In this document: piece by piece, positions 1 to 12,236 of the stretch
Numbering within the stretch: the first letter of the stretch is position 1
Layout of the letters: the number at the start of each line of letters is the position of its first letter
Source of the DNA: Channa striata
Lineage: Eukaryota > Chordata > Actinopteri > Anabantiformes > Channidae
Assembly: GCA_033026295.1 (NCBI GenBank)
Contig: CM065171.1
Location: 3,313,457 to 3,377,456, forward strand
DNA: 64,000 nucleotides
Direction: 5' to 3'
Translations under genes and position numbers: made by a program
Notes under the pieces: model-generated
What the model saw: the letters and a program-made list of their open reading frames with translations, nothing else
What the model was told of the DNA's origin: nothing
The model's database searches: none

Positions 1-145
1 GAGAGAGAGAGAGAGAGGGTGGGGGGGTTCGTATATCATAATTATCCCGTTAAGTAACGCCGGAGCGGCCTCCCCGGGGGAATTCATCTTAAATGGAAGA
101 TTTGCAAGGAGAACGGGTCAGAGAGAGAGAGAGAGAGAGAGAGAA
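1..145. repeat. GA microsatellites
   Basis: Two (GA)n tracts, at 1-18 and 121-145, flank about 100 bases of unremarkable sequence. They are simple sequence repeats and probably polymorphic in length. Confidence 0.9.
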
Positions 146-2560
146 ACGGCTTTCAGACGGCAGGAAATCCTGTTTACATTTACATAATCATATCAACACT
201 CACTCCTTCCTCGTCGTCTCTTTCTTTTGGGGCCCTCTTCAAAAAAAACGGGAAAGGAACAAATGAGGGAGGGCTTAAGGCTGCTGCTTGTTGACGTTTG
301 TTGATGGTGGGGTTTTTTTTTGTTGTTGTTTTTTTTTTTGCTTCCTCTTATTTTCTTAAAAGTGCTGCCAGTGTTGGCAACCGTGCCTCTATTCTGAAAT
401 CTCTTGCCAACACCTCCAACCTCTCCTTAATCTTTCTGTCTTTCCACCTCGTAATGTCTCCTTTGAGTGGGGTTTGTCAGACCTTTTGGCCTCTTTCGTT
501 CTTTTGGCAACGCTGAAACAAACAAACGAGGCAAAAATCAAGATAAGAAACACAAAAGCTTAAGCATAAATAAGGCATGGCATGCACGGCTGTGTGAGCC
601 TTAATTGAGATCTGCTAAGAACAGGCAGCAGATGTTTGTAGCAGCAACTGTTGAATCATCAGAGACCACTGAAAGCCTGTGAAACCACGTTAAAAAGAAG
701 CCAGGTGCTCTGCATTTTTTATTTATTTATTGATTTTTTTTTTTTTTCTTTTTTCTTTTTTCCTCTCTTTACATCATGGAAAAACTGGAGCGGAGACGTG
801 AAAGTGAGTGTTTATGGGGGGTTTGTATGAGGAGAAAAATTATTAGCCATGCTAAACAACTGTAAAGTATGTGCATCTTCATGTATCTGCCAAAATTCAA
901 AAACAAAGGAAAATGAGAGGAAAAAAAACATCAACAATTTTACTTTAAGTAAAACGTGGAACAAAGACAGATGGCAAACTGTAATTTAAGATAATGGATT
1001 AGTTATGAATGGTTATAAATAGTCTCTCTAATTAGCCCTTAAATATTTAAAATGAATTTCTTAAAATATCTATTTATGATTTGCTGACGTTATTCATATC
1101 ACACACACTCATATCATTGTTTAGATTATTGATATATTTATTTTTAGATGTGAAGCATCACATGGAGACTGAAAAGTCGATTCATGGAGCAGCTACAGCA
1201 AAACTCTGGTGCATGAAATGCAGGTTCAGACAGTAGAAAAATGTGTTTGTTCTCCTGAAAACTATGGCGGCTCTGAGCAGTTTAACTTGTATGTCAATGC
1301 TTTCATTACATTCATTTGTTGATTTATTAATATTTATGCATAGTGGGGTTGTCTTTCTTCGGCCTGTGTTAACCTGCCGTTAGGACCTGGGGCAGAAATG
1401 TCATTAGGCCTGTACTGAATTACAGCTCTGTAAACCTCACACAGACGTACGGGACAATAACCGTCGACGTCCGTGTCTCTGGTCACTTCAGCAATATGTA
1501 CGTTATTGTTAATTTTTAATATGTCCACATGAAACTTTAAGCTGTTCTGACTTGAGGTCTTTTCTCTTCTTTCTGTGTAGCTTAAAACTTTAAGTCTTTA
1601 GTTTGACACATGATGGAAACCTGTGTATTTTTAGTAACACTGTCCCTCTACATACTTACTTCACAATGTTGCAATCGCAAATATTAATGCAAAATCAACA
1701 TACCCCTTATGAAATCTTCGTAACTTTTCAATTGTTTCCATGTGTTACCACAGCAGCCTTGTGGTTTTACTGCTTTAAAATTAAAACCTGCGCACAAATG
1801 CTGGTGATAGGTCCACTTATGACAGGAAGAAAAGAACAATCTCATTCCCCAAACATAGAAACATGCCACATTTGAGAGATGAAACGTCCAACACTATTTG
1901 GAGTTTAAGGAAAAAACAACATGATGCAAAGTTCATGATGGAAACTACCCCCAATCCTCCGACATTTAGCGCTTTGACATGTTGTCTTTACACTAATTTG
2001 GACAAAAAATGTCTTCAATAGCTGAACTCTATTCAGCTCAAGCGAATACAAACTGACTCTTTAGCATAAAGTCTTAGTTTTACATTTTCAAAACTCATAA
2101 ATAGAGGTACCACCAACCATTCAACATGAGTTAACCCAAATATGAGGCGACTTACATATCTAAAATTGTTTTAAAGTCGTGTATCCCCCACGTTCATTTT
2201 GATGGGACTGGAAATAAATAGATACATTTAAAAAAAATTACTGCCAATGAGTGCATCAAATAAAATACAATATACATGTTGGAGAATATTGCAATAAACC
2301 ACATGCAACCAGATAACAAACCAGTGGCCTGGTTTGCATTTCAGGCTGGTGACAACTCTTCAGTCATTCACTCATTCCTTCAGTTTGCTGGAGTGACTGT
2401 ATTGATCCGGTTTTTCTTGATTGTGCCCGATGATAAAACACACTGATGATGAAAGCTGAAGTGCATGTGCAACATTAGACTCGGATTAAAGCTGCTCCAG
2501 GAAACACTGGGAGTAAGACGTAATTGAGAACTATTTCAGCTTCCATAAATCTTAACAGTC
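146..2560. other. non-coding, AT-rich; no gene seen
   Basis: AT-rich sequence with a long T-rich tract near 714-770 and several short A runs. Open frames here are short and lack exon-like features. I see no RNA gene, no clear mobile element and no convincing conserved block. Confidence 0.5.
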
Positions 2561-2739
2561 TTGCCTAATAGAGCTTCAACATATGGCAAGTGCCCGCACC
2601 TTGATATACTAAATTGATGCTCATGTTACAGTCGTTCACAGAGCTCATATCTCCTTCTCCTCTTTTTTTTTCTCCCTTTCTTCTGACTTCAACCGACCAC
2701 CCGGCCCTCAGAGGCTTCTCCATCTTCACATTCCAAACT

Positions 2740-3120
2740 CCTGTCATTTATTTTTCTTCTAAGGAAGCTTGGGAGATCTCTCTCCATGCCATGGCAACGC
2801 TGGGAACCAGCGACAGGTCCTCTGTGATAATAAATGATAACTGTGATAGCTGGGGCCGGGTTGCTATTACTCTGCTGTCTGTCTTGTTAATTTCCATCTG
2901 CAGAGAGTTCTCCATATCTGCGCTTTTAAGTGTCTCCGAATTCGGCCCGTGTGTTTATTTTGTGCTTTCTTAAACTTAGTCTCACTAATGCAAACAATCA
3001 AACTAAGACTACTGAAGTCAGTGATTGTTGTGATTAATAAAGCGAGTGAAATGTCGGTGTCATTGTCTGAGCTTGAGATTAATCGCTCCAGTCACGTTCC
3101 GTATTTTCTGCCTCCGTCTC
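2740..3120. other. candidate conserved non-coding block
   Basis: A stretch of mixed-composition, non-repetitive sequence between low-complexity flanks. It includes AT-rich homeodomain-like words and has no long simple repeat. A + strand frame crosses part of it (2614-2973), but its start lies in a pyrimidine tract and nothing in its translation is recognisable. Calling it conserved is an inference from texture only. Confidence 0.25.
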
Positions 3121-4740
3121 TGTGAGTGAATATTATAGACTTTGGCAGGGCAACACACTCGCTGTTGCCCTATATACCGTATGATATTGCCCTATATAAT
3201 ACTGCCCCGCTTGCTGCTGCGTCTCTCGTTCACTTCCTCCTCCTCCTACAGTACATAAATGCTTCTTACTGTGTCACCACACTCCTTCCCGGTTTTTTGG
3301 GGACGCTTTTCAGCGGCCAATCAAACAGACTCCCTTCTTCCTTCTTCCTGTCTCCCGCCTGGCTTCGTGCCACACCGAATTAGTGACCAGATACAGTATG
3401 ACACCACCACCGTGCTGGTACGGATGACACCATGCGCTTCTGGGAGGGCCGTGGCTTGCAGATTAGCACCTACAATTAATACAACTGACTTGCAGGGAGG
3501 CCGTCTGTTCTCATGCGCTTGGTAGTTAAGTGGTGGGCGTTGCACTAACAGCACCAATAGGATTGGAAGGTTCAGTGAAGGAAGCAGTTCATGTGCGAGT
3601 TATGGCTAAAATCTAAACTGTTGATCGACCAACTTCAGGATGGGCCGGATGAGATTTAGAATTCATACGCGGAGAAGGTGTTTTGTTATGTATGTTGTGG
3701 CTTGTGTGTTACTGCTTTTGGTGTTATATGTACAGTATGTGTATTATAGAGGGAATATAATGAATTTCAGTGAGCAGTTAAAATTAACTTATCTTGTATC
3801 GTATCGTATCTCTTATACCTACTCTTGCCATTACACGACATAAAGCAACACATATTATCTGCACTATCATGGTCTTAGTAGTAGTAGTAGCACCATAACA
3901 ATACATTATGGCAGTGTCGTTTTTCTAAACACAGCTTTTAAAAAATGAAATAGACATTATAAAAAGGTAATAAATACCACGGCAAAAAAAAAAAAAAAAC
4001 ACAGATGTACTGTACTGTAAGTTGAAACATATTTAATAACATATAATCATGTTAAAGACACTCAGCAAAGTGAGATTTAAAAGCCATATATGCTGCCCAG
4101 ACAGGTCGTTTTCAAATCCTACGAGCCCTTATGGAAAAGACAAACTCAATTTGTTACAATACACTTTTACATTCCAGTTCCGCACTTTAGTGCTCGGAGT
4201 CAGACTGTGAGGCCACTGATACAAACTTCGACTGACGTGGCCTTTAGCCTTTGTCCGTGTCTCGGAGAAGAACTCAAAGATTGGCGGTTCACATCGGCAC
4301 ATGGGCTCCGAATCTGCGGGCGCGAAATGAACCAAACGTAAGAGTGCGAACACGAAGGCGACGCAAAGTTAGTGAATAACAGACAAGTTGTGAGTACGCC
4401 GAGCCACACCCCGAAAAAAAAACAAAAAAAAAAACAGCCTCCATTTGATCATGATAGAACCGGGGCACATGGGTAATCTGGCCGTTTTTTTTTCTGCTCT
4501 TTCCCTCTCTCGCCCTCTCTTTTTACATTAGACTAGAGGCTTTTTCAAAGCACAGTGTGTCACACGCATTTAAGATGTGGCCTTTTTTCCCCCTGCACAT
4601 TCCAACGCCATTATGTTACATTGTTGCTGAATAAAAGGCTGTATTATGTTCCAGCCCCCCCAGTAAAAGGGCAGAAGTGGACCAAGTTTTTATCTGCTGA
4701 ACGAATCAATCAGGATTATGTCAGCTGAAAAGAATCACAG
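3121..4740. other. non-coding; no gene seen
   Basis: Ordinary intronic or intergenic sequence. It contains a short TAG-repeat near 3879-3891 and an A run at 3984-3999. The small overlapping open frames do not resemble known proteins. Confidence 0.5.
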
Positions 4741-4758
4741 ACAGCAGTCGCCAGGCAC

Positions 4759-4805
4759 TGTGTCTCTGTGTGTCTGAGTGTGTGTTAGTGTGTGTGTGTG
4801 TGTGT
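4759..4805. repeat. TG microsatellite
   Basis: TG-rich tract with an uninterrupted (TG)n run at about 4789-4805. Confidence 0.9.
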
Positions 4806-4984
4806 CACCCTTCTCTGTGTGTAAAGGATGGGAAATGGGAAATTCGCAATGGTGGAAAGCACTTGTTGGTTATGAACATGCCCGGCTTGGTGACAGAGAT
4901 GTCATTTAGGGTCTAAGAAGCAAGAGGGTTTTTTTTTTCTTTTCTATTTATGTATTTACCCACTGCCCCCCCCCCCACTCACCC

Positions 4985-5130
4985 CACCCCTTTCTCCTCC
5001 TCTGTGGGAGGATTGGAAGGGCACTAATTATCATTTCAGCAGAAATGATTAGGAGATCAAACAGGGATCGAATGCCATTTCCTTCCATTAATGCAGGGGG
5101 TTTAGAGTGCCTGTCATGGCTTGGCTTGTC
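4985..5130. other. candidate conserved non-coding block
   Basis: Non-repetitive block that starts after a C-rich run and contains TAATTA-like and ATTA words. It is followed at 5160-5280 by GA-rich low-complexity sequence. Conservation is inferred from texture only. Confidence 0.22.
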
Positions 5131-5454
5131 CCAGGGCCTGTGGAGGGAAAAAAAATATATATCGGGGGGGGGAGAGAGAGGGGAAAGAATGGAAGATGGA
5201 GAAGAGGCTTAAGAGGAAGGGAGTGAGGAAGGGACAGGATGGGACAGGGGTTTGGCAACAGAGAGAGAGAGAGAAGAGTTATTCAGTGAAAAGGTCGATG
5301 GATTTTCTTTGCAAGTGCAAGCCGAAGACCAGCGAGACATAATTTGAAAGGGGAAATGTGATGATTGTCCTCATGTGAAGCTGTGGAAATGTGCAGGGAG
5401 AGTGAAAGAAAGGGGACTAGGGCGTAATGAGCATGCAGCCTGGTGTTACTCGAG

Positions 5455-5600
5455 GAGGCTGCGCAAACTTTTTTTTTTTGCCGGGCCACATGTGGCATTC
5501 CTAGGGCCGGGTCCAACGGGGTCACCAGAGGTGTCACAGTCGCCCTAAAATAATTGATTGGTTACCCCAGGGGCACCAGACTTTGAGGGTGGTCGGTGCT
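5455..5600. mobile_element. possible hAT-like transposon fragment
   Basis: The sequence around 5462-5515 (a T run, then GCCGGGCCACATGTGGC and a GGGCCGGGTCC motif) resembles the terminal region of hAT-type elements common in vertebrates, where gene-free copies read as 'GGGCCACA...GGCC'. I could not define both ends or a target-site duplication, so this is a weak call. Confidence 0.3.
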
Positions 5601-5930
5601 CGGTTTATGATTTAAATTAATTCCAGCGCACAAGAGGCTTTTCCTTTTGTCTTTTTGTTTTACGGCTGTGATGATATGTGTCTTAAATGAATATCCTGTT
5701 TCGTTTTCTTTACTCTCCTATTATGATTCATCTTCGAAAGTTTCCGGCTAGATGCAAAAGCAGACCGCAAACAGATGACTCTGAGCTGGCACCTAACAAA
5801 GTTCAGCGTTTCCATTAGAAGATCAAAGAAACTCGAGGTTGATATCTGGAAGATTACCAAGAAAGTGCGAAGCAAGGAAAGGGGGCAGAATGGAGAGTGC
5901 GGATGAGGTTGTGATTGTTTCGGCACGTCA
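5601..5930. other. non-coding; no gene seen
   Basis: Mixed-composition non-coding sequence. A minus-strand frame spans 5660-5947, but its translation has no recognisable domain and no splice context was identified. Confidence 0.45.
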
Positions 5931-6360
5931 GATGAGAGAAATGTCAAAGAGAATGTGAGAGATGACCTCTGTGTTCATAGCCCATTAATGACCCTGCAGC
6001 TCCCAGCTTCATTTTCCCTCTCATCAAAAACATTAAAAAAAACATTTCCTCCTGTCTCCAATAGTCATTTCCCCCGCATTGTATTTATGTATTGAAAAAA
6101 AAGGTAATAGATCAAGCACATTCCATTATTCTCTTATAAGATCATTAGCAAATATAATTAGATATGAAAGAAAGTAATTTGGAGAGGAGAGGGGAGAAAA
6201 GCGCTATCAGGCAGAGAAGACAGATTGTAGCATCAGAGTGTTTGGGCTTAAATTGCTCAGCGGAGGTATTATCAAGCCAGCAATCTTTTAGCCTCAGAAA
6301 TAGTTTTGGAGACAGAGAGCGAAAGATAGAAAGAGGCCACTAACATTCACTTCATTGTGT
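5931..6360. other. candidate conserved non-coding block
   Basis: Low-repeat stretch with many AT-rich transcription-factor-like words (ATTA, TAATTA, CAATCT). The part at 6180-6310 looks the most constrained by eye. No coding frame and no mobile-element signature. Confidence 0.25.
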
Positions 6361-7119
6361 TTCCCCAACTGCAATCATTCGTGTTTTTCTTTTTTTTACG
6401 TTTTTGCGTTCTTTTCTCTCTTTTTTTTTTTTACCTTCTCTGAGTCTTTCCATCCTGTCATACGCATCACCTCATAGCAGACCTGAGAGTTTGCAGCAAA
6501 ACAAAACTGAGTTTATAAAAAGAAAACAAGTTGACATGGAGTCATCACACACAACAAAAACACATTATCACAGACAACAGAAAACAGGTAACCTTTGTTA
6601 CCCACTTCGTGCACATATTGATTTGGCTTTTGTATTATTTTTGCAACTTTAAAAAACAGAAATAACACACAAATTGCGTTTCCGCCTTGAAGTCGCTTCG
6701 TGAGCAACCTTCTCTGCTGCACAGCTTGTCTCGTTTCCACTGCGCACATGTATCCCCCCCCCTCCACCATCGCCACCGCCGCCCACCCTCCCCACCCTCC
6801 ACCCGCACAAAGGAGTTTTTCGTCACTCTTTGTTGCACCTTAACACCATCCTCTGTTTGTCTAATAGGGATCTGAGCCGAAAGCAGACTGAGAGCACAAC
6901 AATCCTGCTGTGTTTCACCACAAATTTGCTTTTTTTTTTTTTTTCCCCTTAACTCCCCCCAACACCACCACCCTCACCCCTTCTTCTTCTTCTTTAGTAG
7001 TGCTTTGAGGGATTCGGTGGAGGGAAGGAGGGAGGGGGTGGAGGGTGGGAAGGGTGCAGAGGAGGGGGTAAGCAGGGTGGATGTGGATTTTTCGAGTCTT
7101 TTGTGCGAATCACAGGGAA
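6361..7119. other. non-coding with strand-asymmetric tracts
   Basis: Contains poly-T tracts (6408-6432 and 6930-6944), a C-rich pyrimidine segment (6755-6810) and a purine-rich GGAGG segment (7015-7080). Open frames on both strands come from this skewed composition, not from genes. Confidence 0.5.
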
Positions 7120-7440
7120 TGGTAACTATAAACATCCTGTATTCATTAAAACCATCTAAAAATACAATTTTGGAGAGGGGGCGGCGGGGTGGGGTGCGGC
7201 GGGCTGTGCGCTCACTTCCTCGTCGCTCCTCCTCGGTGTATACAAGCGGGCTGTGTTATGCCTGGTGCCGCTCATATTTACATATTTATAAATACTGGGC
7301 TGTACAATGAGACGGGGCCGTGCCAAGAACAACACTTTTCGGAGTGCAGGGCCCGGAAGCCTGGGAGAGGGAACAAAGGAGCCTCAGCCACCTTCAGTGG
7401 CACCAAGCGGGTTCCCAGAGCGTAACTTTACACCCTGGTG
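7120..7440. other. candidate conserved GC-rich non-coding block
   Basis: Locally GC-rich and non-repetitive, with CG dinucleotides, unlike the AT-rich flanks. Three overlapping + strand frames cross it, which suggests composition and not coding. It could be a regulatory element or the edge of an unmethylated region; I cannot tell which. Confidence 0.28.
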
Positions 7441-9060
7441 TCCATATGGTCGGAGACGAGGACAAGCTACTTTTAAGAATTGTTTTTATATATGATTTTG
7501 CACATAAAAGTGTGCGACATAATGTCACTTTTAAAGTTCTCACATTCTGTAGTTTTGGATTTGTTTAGTTTGAATTGACCCCGTCTCCTAAAACGTAAAC
7601 TCATCAACTATCACTGCTCCAGCTGCGATTAAATTATCTGGATCGTGTTCTAATAAATGTATGACATGTTATAAAATTGCAGGAGTTCACAAACTTATAG
7701 TCAAGTGAAAGTGCAAAAACTTGCCTACTACAAACTCTCGAATGGGCAAAAGTATTCCGCTGAAAAAATCACGTATGTAAAACATCACAAATATACGTGT
7801 TTAGTCTGGATTTGTTCAGCAAACCTTTAAACATAAACAATATGTCAAAGATTTTATGTAGTAAATAAAAAAGTAGTTAAAAAAAGGCCAGAAATCTGTA
7901 TTATTATAAGCTGACAGATGCCTCATCTGTAACAATAAATCTTAATTTACTAGTTGATTTAATTTTGTATAAGAATTTGCATCTGCAAAATATAACTATT
8001 GTCTTCTTAGAATAAATCAAACTAACACTGTCAGAAACATTATAGTTCTATTTTTAAATGTATTTCCACTTGGAGTTTAGTCATACAGAAACATAATGTC
8101 CAGAGTTTAGGTTTCTTACAACATAGGACCCAAAATAAATAAATAAAAATACGCGCGAGTGTCTTCCCAGAAGCAATATTCTGGTTACACTAGATAATCC
8201 ATAAAGCTGTTTGTAAAAAGTTTTTTTATAGGACAACTGACAATATCCCTGCGTGTGCTTTATGAAGAGTAACACGGACACGGTGGAAATCTCCAAGACA
8301 GATGTCTGAAAACCTGCCTGGCCGTTCAGGAGTTTGAGCACAAATAAAACGCCAGGTTCCGTTTGAAACCCCCACACTACCAACCTTTGATGGAATGCTC
8401 ATCGCAAATAAGCAAAGCACCAAACAGCTCTTAGCCATTGGTGGTAACAAACGGTGCGCACACGTGCGCCACGCCACCAGTCTCGAGAACCGCGAGGTGT
8501 TAAACTGCAAAAATGCCATCTTCTGCTTGCTGGGTGCCTGTCGTGTGATGTTTCCACAGACTGCGATTAATGCTGGGTGATACCTCTGAGGCCACACACT
8601 CACACTTATTAACACACAGTGAGTGCAGCGTATCCCCAGGCGGTCTCTGACACATGCTCGGAGAGCAGTAGTATGCCATTGTTCCATCCGCCTTCCCATT
8701 TATCCATTCTGTTAAGCATGACACATGTATTAACAGTGGATGGATTCTGGAGCTGTGTGTTCTCACACCATATGGTTTCCTTTCCAAGGTCCTCTCCTAC
8801 CCAGTAACCACCCCTGTCTCCATCAGTCGTCTTACGAATCGCCACAAGAGGGCGCACGTAGCTTTTTATTTTTTCCACATTGACATGCTGATAAGTGCCC
8901 GCTGATAATATGAGACGATGATAGTTAGTGAGGCAGATTTTTATCAGTGTCATACCACCGTCCTGTCGCCATTGTGTTTAGCCGCACTGCATCAACCTCC
9001 AAGAAGGGCAGATTTTTTTTTTCTTAAGGAAGCAAAACAGATAAGCTTTGCATTCATGTG
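7441..9060. other. non-coding; no gene seen
   Basis: AT-rich at 7500-8100, then mixed. A 157-codon minus-strand frame (8226-8699) overlaps other open frames on both strands and shows no domain; I treat it as chance. A candidate CTCF site lies at 8842-8854. Confidence 0.5.
8842..8854 (+). promoter_or_regulatory. candidate CTCF site
   Basis: CCACAAGAGGGCG matches the CTCF core (CCASYAGRKGGCR) at all positions except the fifth. Sequence match only; occupancy is unknown. Confidence 0.4.
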
Positions 9061-9360
9061 ATAAATGAATGCCAGGCAGGTTCGCCTGTGTCTGTGAGCT
9101 GCATCTGCCGCCTGCCCGAATGGGAAATTAAAAACTGTGAGGGGAAGTTATGCTAAATCTATAAAGTTGGCCAGGAAATCTCTCCCTCTTCGCAGCGGCA
9201 GTTGTTTGGGGAGAAGGAGCACCATGCTTAAATAATAACATTCCAGGTGGCTTAGTTAATGAACAGTGAAAATCAAATATGGGACCTAATCTGGAGCTCG
9301 TTACAGGAAGTTTCTTTACAGGGAAGTCAAAATCAAGGAGTGCCCTTGGGGAGACACTTT
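9061..9360. other. candidate conserved non-coding block
   Basis: About 300 bases of non-repetitive sequence of moderate GC without simple repeats or mobile-element signatures. It includes homeobox-type TTAGTTAAT words. By texture it is one of the better candidates for a conserved enhancer in this window, but no comparison was possible. Confidence 0.3.
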
Positions 9361-11129
9361 CTGAAGCTTCGGAACAGGGAAACTTTATTTTTGGTGTATG
9401 TTAGTTACAGTTTAATATTTTAGGGGTATTTTATTCTAATGGAGGTTTGGCACAAAGAGCTGTGGTGGATTTTGTCACAGCAAACATGAGGCACATAAAC
9501 GAATAATATTCAGTGGCGGCGTCTTTAATTGTTCTGCAGTAAGTGTGTTCAGGTAAATCGGCTCGTGAGTTAGTTACGAGTTTAAATACAGGAATGTTCA
9601 AACTGAATCTTCATTCGGGGGAATCGCTGGTCGACATGCATGTGCAGGATGCTCCCGTCTCTTATTTCCTGTCTTAGCTTGCCATCTTGTGGCGAAAGCT
9701 GGTTATGAACTTTCCTAGTATGGACATAAATTGAGACGTACTGGAAATGTGAGGGTGAAACACCAGTTACTTGGCACTAAAAGAGCCCGTTGCTAGACGT
9801 GTCCATGGCGTTTTGCTTTATTCATAACATTAGGAATCATATTTTGTTTTACACGTTTCTGTCCATAACCAAACCAAGACCTTTATACCGATAAAAAAAG
9901 CCATTAGTGAGGATCCCGTGGCATCACCTGGACCATCTGAAGAGGAAACCGGCGGCATTAAAAGCAGAAACCCCGCAGTAAATGTTGCTTGCACAGTGAT
10001 GTTGTGCTCGTTCACTCCACGCACAGACTGCCAGAGAGTTATTACTCAGTGCTGAATCTAAGAGATGTTTTATCATGTTATTAGCTCTTTATTTTCCCTC
10101 TGTTACGGCACACACTTCCTTTCATTTTGATATCCATTTCCATCCTCGCGAAAGCACTGCTCAAATAAAGCCGTGTTTTAATTTGGTTTTGTCAGATTCA
10201 TAACGCCACTTTAAAAGAACATGACATGCAAATGTGTTCAGCAGTGTTTTATTGCAAAATAATTTTCTAAGAAGTTGCTGAGGGAATGAAAGTGTAGAAA
10301 AAGGGAGGGCTGGGGTGGGGGAAGCAAGTTGTATTATTTAGTAGCCTCTGCTGTGGGACCTAATTACAGTTATGCATTTTTTACTGTCTCACCGAATCCT
10401 CAAACTTTTTTTTTTTATTAGAATTATTCACTTCACTTCTCACCCACTGTCACACTTCCTGTCACACTTATTGCGCCAACCAAGTTGCCTGTAACAAGTA
10501 TGAAACTACTCCAGTTGTCATAACCATAATGTGTTAGCGTCTTGTATCATTTTAAAAACGATTATTCCACCGAGCACGCTATCACAGTCTCACAGTGTAA
10601 ACTGTTGTGTACAGAAGATGCAAAACTAAAATTAGAGAGAGATGAAGAGTGGAGTTGTAGTGTAGATATGACAGACTAATAAAAGCTCTGCTGACCTTGC
10701 TTATGGAAGTAAAGATTTCCAAATGCTCAGTTCACTGAATAAACAAATTAACAATGACTATTTTCTTGCTTTCTTCATCCAGAGATTTGAGTTTTCACAG
10801 GGACTTTATATTAAACAATGAGTCGAGCGAGGACGAGAGATTATTCAGGAAATCAGATGTCGCTCAAATGCTGTTAGCACCACGGACATGTCCATTCACC
10901 TTCATTGCTTTGGGGCTAGGCTCAAAAGTATCTTTGAGATTAGCCATGAATCCATTTTTCTGTCTTTGGCTTATTACTGTTTGACACACGCGGCCACGGC
11001 CTATTGTGCAACTTAAATATGTGATCCATCCATGTGATCCAGTGCTGAGGGTGTGTGTGTGCTGCAGAGTGGGGTCCGTTTGTTGGGTCCTTGGTGCTAA
11101 TCTGCCTCTTGTTCTCTCATTGGCTGTAG
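9361..11129. other. probable intron upstream of exon A
   Basis: Non-coding sequence that leads into the acceptor of exon A. A second candidate CTCF site lies at 9685-9697. The last bases (about 11095-11129) form a good 3' splice site: a TGCTAAT branch-point-like word, a pyrimidine-rich tract and TAG. No coding exon was recognised in the interval. Confidence 0.5.
9685..9697 (-). promoter_or_regulatory. candidate CTCF site
   Basis: On the minus strand the word reads CCACAAGATGGCA, one mismatch from the CTCF core CCASYAGRKGGCR. It faces the opposite way to the candidate at 8842, so the pair is divergent or convergent depending on loop geometry. Sequence match only. Confidence 0.4.
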
Positions 11130-11284
11130 TGCATCTGTGGGTGGGAGAGGAGGACCAGCCCTTGACCCATGACCCCGCGCTGACCCACGACCCCAACCAT
11201 CTTAACAACGACCTTAACCACCCTAACAACCATAACCTAGGCGACCCAGAGGGCCTGGACGCCCACGCTGTAGTCAAAGACTAA
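11130..11284 (+). CDS. terminal coding exon A, protein not identified
   Basis: Last coding exon of an unidentified gene. The acceptor is good: a TGCTAAT branch-point-like word near 11095, a pyrimidine-rich tract, then TAG ending at 11129. The first two bases (TG) complete a codon begun in the previous exon, so the intron is phase 1. The exon encodes about 50 residues beginning HLWVGEEDQPL and ending LDAHAVVKD, with TAA at 11282-11284. The middle is a short degenerate repeat (LTHDPALTHDPNHLNND) rich in His, Asp, Asn and Pro. Such acidic, low-complexity C-terminal tails are usually disordered. No domain or orthologue was recognised. The open frame continues upstream of the acceptor, but that part reads like intron. 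The exon is entered in the same phase as the zinc-finger exon at 29865, so it could be an alternative last exon of the same gene. The alternative is an unrelated upstream gene. Confidence 0.55.
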
Positions 11285-12228
11285 CGGCCCACGCCGGAGC
11301 AAGGCAGGATGATGATGAGGATGGCAATGATGAGAAGGAGGATGAAGGATAAATGAAGGAATACACTATAACAAAGACTTTATTTAAGATGAAAAAAAAA
11401 AACATACTACCGTCAGAGTCAAGAGAAGGCGAGGACTATATGAAGGAGAGGTTGAAAGGTCCCTTTGGGGGGCGGATTTGCGAGATGGACCTAATGACTT
11501 TTGCAAGCGTCCTTGGACACTAAACGAAGTGACGGCAACTTTCCTGTTTTGTCTCCTGTGGTCTGAATGCCCCTTGTCTTTGTTGTCTTATCTCTTATAC
11601 AATGTTCTTTTCTTTTTGTTTTTCTTTTGATGAAACTACCTGTCTGATTAGCACTTCCTGTAACTGGCCCCGCAGTTTCTGATACATTCCTTGAGCTAGA
11701 AAGATGTGTCTTTTTTAAAAATAGGACTGAAGTGTAGTGCTTAATCAAATGCTTTCAAAGACTTCTCTCCTGTTAAGTGAAGAAGAAAGTTATTTCTCAC
11801 GTCCAAGGACCATTATATTGTACCTGGAATGTATTTTACTGTAGAATAGAAACTCAGTTTTATTGGACTGTTGACAGAGACCAAGCGCATATCCTGTCAG
11901 ACCAGCCACTTGTGGCTCACCTATCAGCTGTCACAGAGTCACCATTTATGTCCCATGGCCATGCCTCACACAGATTATGGTTAACAAAGGACAAGGCACC
12001 ATCTGACAATCCACAATAGAAGCTCTTTCCAGAAATGATGTGTTATTGCTGGTTGAAAAACAAACCCACAGTGGCGGTGCTAATGACAATTGTGAGATTT
12101 AAAAAAAAAATATTCAAACTGCCCTTTTCCATAAGCAGACTAGTACAGGTATTCACTCTGCCACTTAGCTCCATGTGTCTATTTTTTCGTTTTCCGTGTC
12201 ACTCAACACAGCGCCCATAGATGCTTAA

Positions 12229-12236
12229 TGTACATA
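12229..12236 (+). promoter_or_regulatory. Pumilio-type element in probable 3' UTR
   Basis: TGTACATA matches the Pumilio response element TGTANATA on the strand of the presumed transcript. An 8-base match is expected by chance about once in 16 kb or more, so weight is modest. Confidence 0.3.

Noticed and set aside
8226..8699. 157-codon minus-strand open frame
   Set aside because: Other frames on both strands are open across the same DNA, there is no domain, and no splice or promoter context was seen. At this GC content such a frame is expected occasionally by chance.
11006..11129. Upstream part of the exon A open frame, from an ATG at 11006
   Set aside because: Reads through a TG tract and the polypyrimidine tract. 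The branch-point-like word and TAG at 11129 indicate intron, so the frame is open by chance there.
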